Part shown: positions 13,972 through 15,791 of the stretch, piece by piece
How positions within the stretch are numbered: position 1 is the first letter of the stretch
Layout of the letters: each line of letters opens with the position of its first letter
Origin: DATKMS01 sp041497995
GTDB taxonomy: Bacteria > Desulfobacterota > Binatia > HRBIN30
Direction: 5' to 3'
Assembly (NCBI GenBank): GCA_041497995.1
Contig: JBGQHM010000125.1
Span: 1 to 15,791 of the forward strand
Length of the DNA: 15,791 bases
Position numbers and translations under genes: made by a program
Notes under the pieces: model-generated
The model's input: the letters and a program-made list of their open reading frames with translations, nothing else
Databases searched by the model: none
Told to the model about the DNA's origin: nothing

Positions 13972-14742
13972 GTGAGGACGTCATCATTGCAATCCAACGA
14001 TTCGGTCCAATCAGTACCGCTGGCGCTGCGCCCGCCGATAGAGGCGTCGCGGCTGCGGATTGTCGTCAACCGTCTACTCTTCCGCGGCATGCTTTTCACC
14101 ATGGGAGCGATCGCGGTGGTGATGTATCGGCTCGTCCGCGACAAGAACGTCACCTGGCGTTTCGCGAAAGCGCAGGCGCGCAATCTGATATGGCTGTGCG
14201 GCGTCACCGTGCGCGTGCGCGGTCTCGAACGCCTCGCTGCCGGACCGTACATGTTCACGCCGAACCATCAGAGCCACCTCGACATTGCCGTGCTGCTCGG
14301 CTACCTGCCCGGCAACAACCGCTTCGCGGCGAAGAAGGAGATGTTCAGCGAACCCGTCTTGGGTGCGGTGCTGCGCACCATGGGGATGATTCCCATCGAT
14401 CGCGACAATCCGCTGGAGGCCATCCAGTTGCTGAACGACCTCAAGCTGGATCAGTTTTCCACCATCATCTTTCCCGAGGGAACACGCAGTCGCGACGGCA
14501 ACCTGCTGCCGTTCAAGAAAGGACCGTTCGTGGCGGCGATTCATCTCGGCGTGCCGATCGTTCCGGTGGCGTGCAAGGGGACGAGACGCGTGATGCCGAA
14601 GGGTAAGTATCTGTCGATCCTGCCGGGTGAGGTCGAGATGGTGGTCTTGGAGCCGATCGTTACCAGCGGCATGAGCTACGACGACCGCGACCGGCTGCGC
14701 GAGCTGGTCCGCGAGCGGATTGCTCGCGAGCTGCAGCAGTAG
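13972..14742 (+). CDS. PlsC-type 1-acyl-sn-glycerol-3-phosphate acyltransferase family protein
   Basis: Protein of up to 256 residues. It carries both PlsC blocks: NHQSHLD (98-104) with the catalytic pair H99 and D104, and FPEGTRS (167-173), which binds the phosphate of the acceptor. Block III-like GMIPIDRDNP and block IV-like VPIVPVACKG are also present. A hydrophobic N-terminal helix (about 40-53) anchors it in the cytoplasmic membrane. The family converts lysophosphatidate to phosphatidate, but related members acylate other lysolipids. The start is uncertain: GTG 13972 is the longest choice, and a TTG at 13987 has GAGG at 13974-13977 in front of it; both start codons are weak. It is divergent from the radical SAM gene and ends 2 nt short of the convergent cytochrome gene's stop, leaving no room for a terminator. 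Confidence 0.85.
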   Translation: MRTSSLQSNDSVQSVPLALRPPIEASRLRIVVNRLLFRGMLFTMGAIAVVMYRLVRDKNVTWRFAKAQARNLIWLCGVTVRVRGLERLAAGPYMFTPNHQSHLDIAVLLGYLPGNNRFAAKKEMFSEPVLGAVLRTMGMIPIDRDNPLEAIQLLNDLKLDQFSTIIFPEGTRSRDGNLLPFKKGPFVAAIHLGVPIVPVACKGTRRVMPKGKYLSILPGEVEMVVLEPIVTSGMSYDDRDRLRELVRERIARELQQ

Positions 14743-14744
14743 AG

Positions 14745-15791
14745 TCAGAGGCAACGCAGGTACGCGACCAAGTCCTTCTTGTCGTCCGCTGTCAGCTTGG
14801 TCCCCAGCACGATGTTGAAGAACTCCACCGTGTCCTCCAGGGTCAGGAGGCGACCATCGTGGAAGTACGGCGGTGAGTCCTTGATGCCGCGCAGCGGGAA
14901 CGTCTTGATCGGCCCTTCCGGCCGGCCGGCGTAGAAGCGTTCGACCTGCAGATCGTGCATCGAGTTGTCGGTGAACTGCGTCGTCGCGGGGTGGCAGGTG
15001 GCGCACTGCGCCTTGCCGTTGAAGAGCACCTCGCCGCGCAGCTCCTGCGGCGTGGCCTTCGACGGAATCAGGTGGTTGAGCACGTCCAGCTTGGGCGCCG
15101 GCGGGAAGTCGATGATGCCGTTGAAGTCACCCATGTGATTCGTGTTTGCCTTCTGCAGGTCGCGGCCGCCAATGGCCGCGAGCATCGTCGTGTCGCCGTC
15201 GAAGTATTCCTCCACTTCGGCGAAGTGATCCATGGTGCGGATGGAGCGCTTCGAGGAAAAGATGAGCTGCGCGTAGTTGCCGCGCATCGTCGGCGTGTCG
15301 ACCCGTAGACGCGCGTAGTTCGGGCGCGAGTCCGGCGCCACCTCGAAGGCACCATTCGTGTGGCCATTGACGTGGCAGGAGAAGCAGGCGACGCCTTGTG
15401 AAGGGTCACGCGTCACGCGATGGTGCGTGACGTTGAACCACGTCGTCTGGAAAGGCGTCACCAACAGGCGCAAACCGTCGAGCTGCTCGGGCGTGAGTAC
15501 GCCGTTGAACATGTCGAAGTAGTTGCCGTAGGTGATCTCGACGCCGCGGGTTACGTCGCCCAGCTCCGGGTGCGTCGACAGGTACAGCGCCGGCGGGAAT
15601 TCGGGCAGATAGCATTCGGGGATGTCGAACCCCACATCGAAACGCTCGTGTTCCGGATGTACGCGCGTCCACTGCTGCGGGAAGACCATGTGTGCCGTCG
15701 ACTGCAGCGGATGGTCGAGTGGCTTCCACGGGAACGCGTCGCCCGAGCGGATGCTCTCGGGTGATTGCGCGGCATACTGCTCCCAGGTGTC
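14745..15791 (-). CDS. Di-haem cytochrome c peroxidase/MauG-like protein (5' truncated)
   Basis: The frame runs off the right edge with no start in sight; 348 residues are visible, and the first internal Met (15687-15689) is unlikely to be the true start because the upstream residues are also protein-like and open to the edge. Two c-type haem sites are present: CFSCH (15372-15386) and CATCH (14991-15005). Behind the second haem comes the typical peroxidase/MauG C-terminal segment FPLRGIKDSPPYFHDGRLLTLEDTVEFFN and a DLVAYLRCL end. Such proteins are exported and use one high-potential and one low-potential haem for H2O2 reduction or oxidative modification. A signal peptide would be in the missing part. 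The substrate is unknown. It converges with the PlsC-like gene. Confidence 0.82.
   Translation of the reverse strand, partial: DTWEQYAAQSPESIRSGDAFPWKPLDHPLQSTAHMVFPQQWTRVHPEHERFDVGFDIPECYLPEFPPALYLSTHPELGDVTRGVEITYGNYFDMFNGVLTPEQLDGLRLLVTPFQTTWFNVTHHRVTRDPSQGVACFSCHVNGHTNGAFEVAPDSRPNYARLRVDTPTMRGNYAQLIFSSKRSIRTMDHFAEVEEYFDGDTTMLAAIGGRDLQKANTNHMGDFNGIIDFPPAPKLDVLNHLIPSKATPQELRGEVLFNGKAQCATCHPATTQFTDNSMHDLQVERFYAGRPEGPIKTFPLRGIKDSPPYFHDGRLLTLEDTVEFFNIVLGTKLTADDKKDLVAYLRCL

Overview
This is a high-GC, gene-dense window with no rRNA, tRNA or CRISPR. Several lipoprotein signals, BamE-like and AsmA-like proteins, an LpxL-type acyltransferase and a c-type di-haem protein point to a diderm bacterium. 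The overall flavour is that of a deltaproteobacterium-like lineage (Desulfobacterota, Myxococcota or Binatota type), but nothing here fixes the phylum.

Layout. Positions 1-433 hold the 3' end of an isoprenylcysteine-methyltransferase-like membrane protein. A 24-bp inverted repeat built of 7-nt units separates it from a convergent BamE-like lipoprotein (517-912, minus). A cobalamin-binding radical SAM enzyme (1017-2540) diverges from that lipoprotein. A good sigma70-like promoter (2578-2608) then precedes a tight five-gene envelope operon (2691-8499): a membrane-anchored TPR protein, a FlgT-N-like periplasmic protein, an LPP20-domain protein, a TPR-SpoIID glycan-cleaving protein and an AsmA-family protein. 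The first two junctions are 4-nt ATGA overlaps, and an 8-codon leader ORF is itself ATGA-coupled to the first gene.

Positions 8621-9367 are a complete REP-RAYT unit: a tyrosine transposase of the REP-associated family between two pairs of inverted REPs, each carrying the GTAG foot typical of its substrates. Next come a second BamE-like lipoprotein (9441-10079) and a two-gene unit of an LpxL-type acyltransferase and a CmlS-like flavin-dependent halogenase (10131-12475). Convergent to these is a second B12-type radical SAM protein (12510-13862, minus). Divergent from that is a PlsC-type acyltransferase (13972-14742), which meets tail to tail a di-haem peroxidase-like cytochrome that runs off the right edge (14745-15791).

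How the genes may work together (inference). The 2.7-8.5 kb operon looks like a cell-envelope module acting on peptidoglycan and the outer membrane or periplasm. The 10.1-14.7 kb block (two lipid acyltransferases, a halogenase and a B12 radical SAM enzyme) could modify an acyl or aryl lipid, although no ketosynthase, ACP or other core biosynthetic gene is in view. The most distinctive features are the REP-RAYT unit, the acyltransferase-halogenase pair and the FlgT-N/LPP20 pair placed with SpoIID and AsmA instead of flagellar genes.
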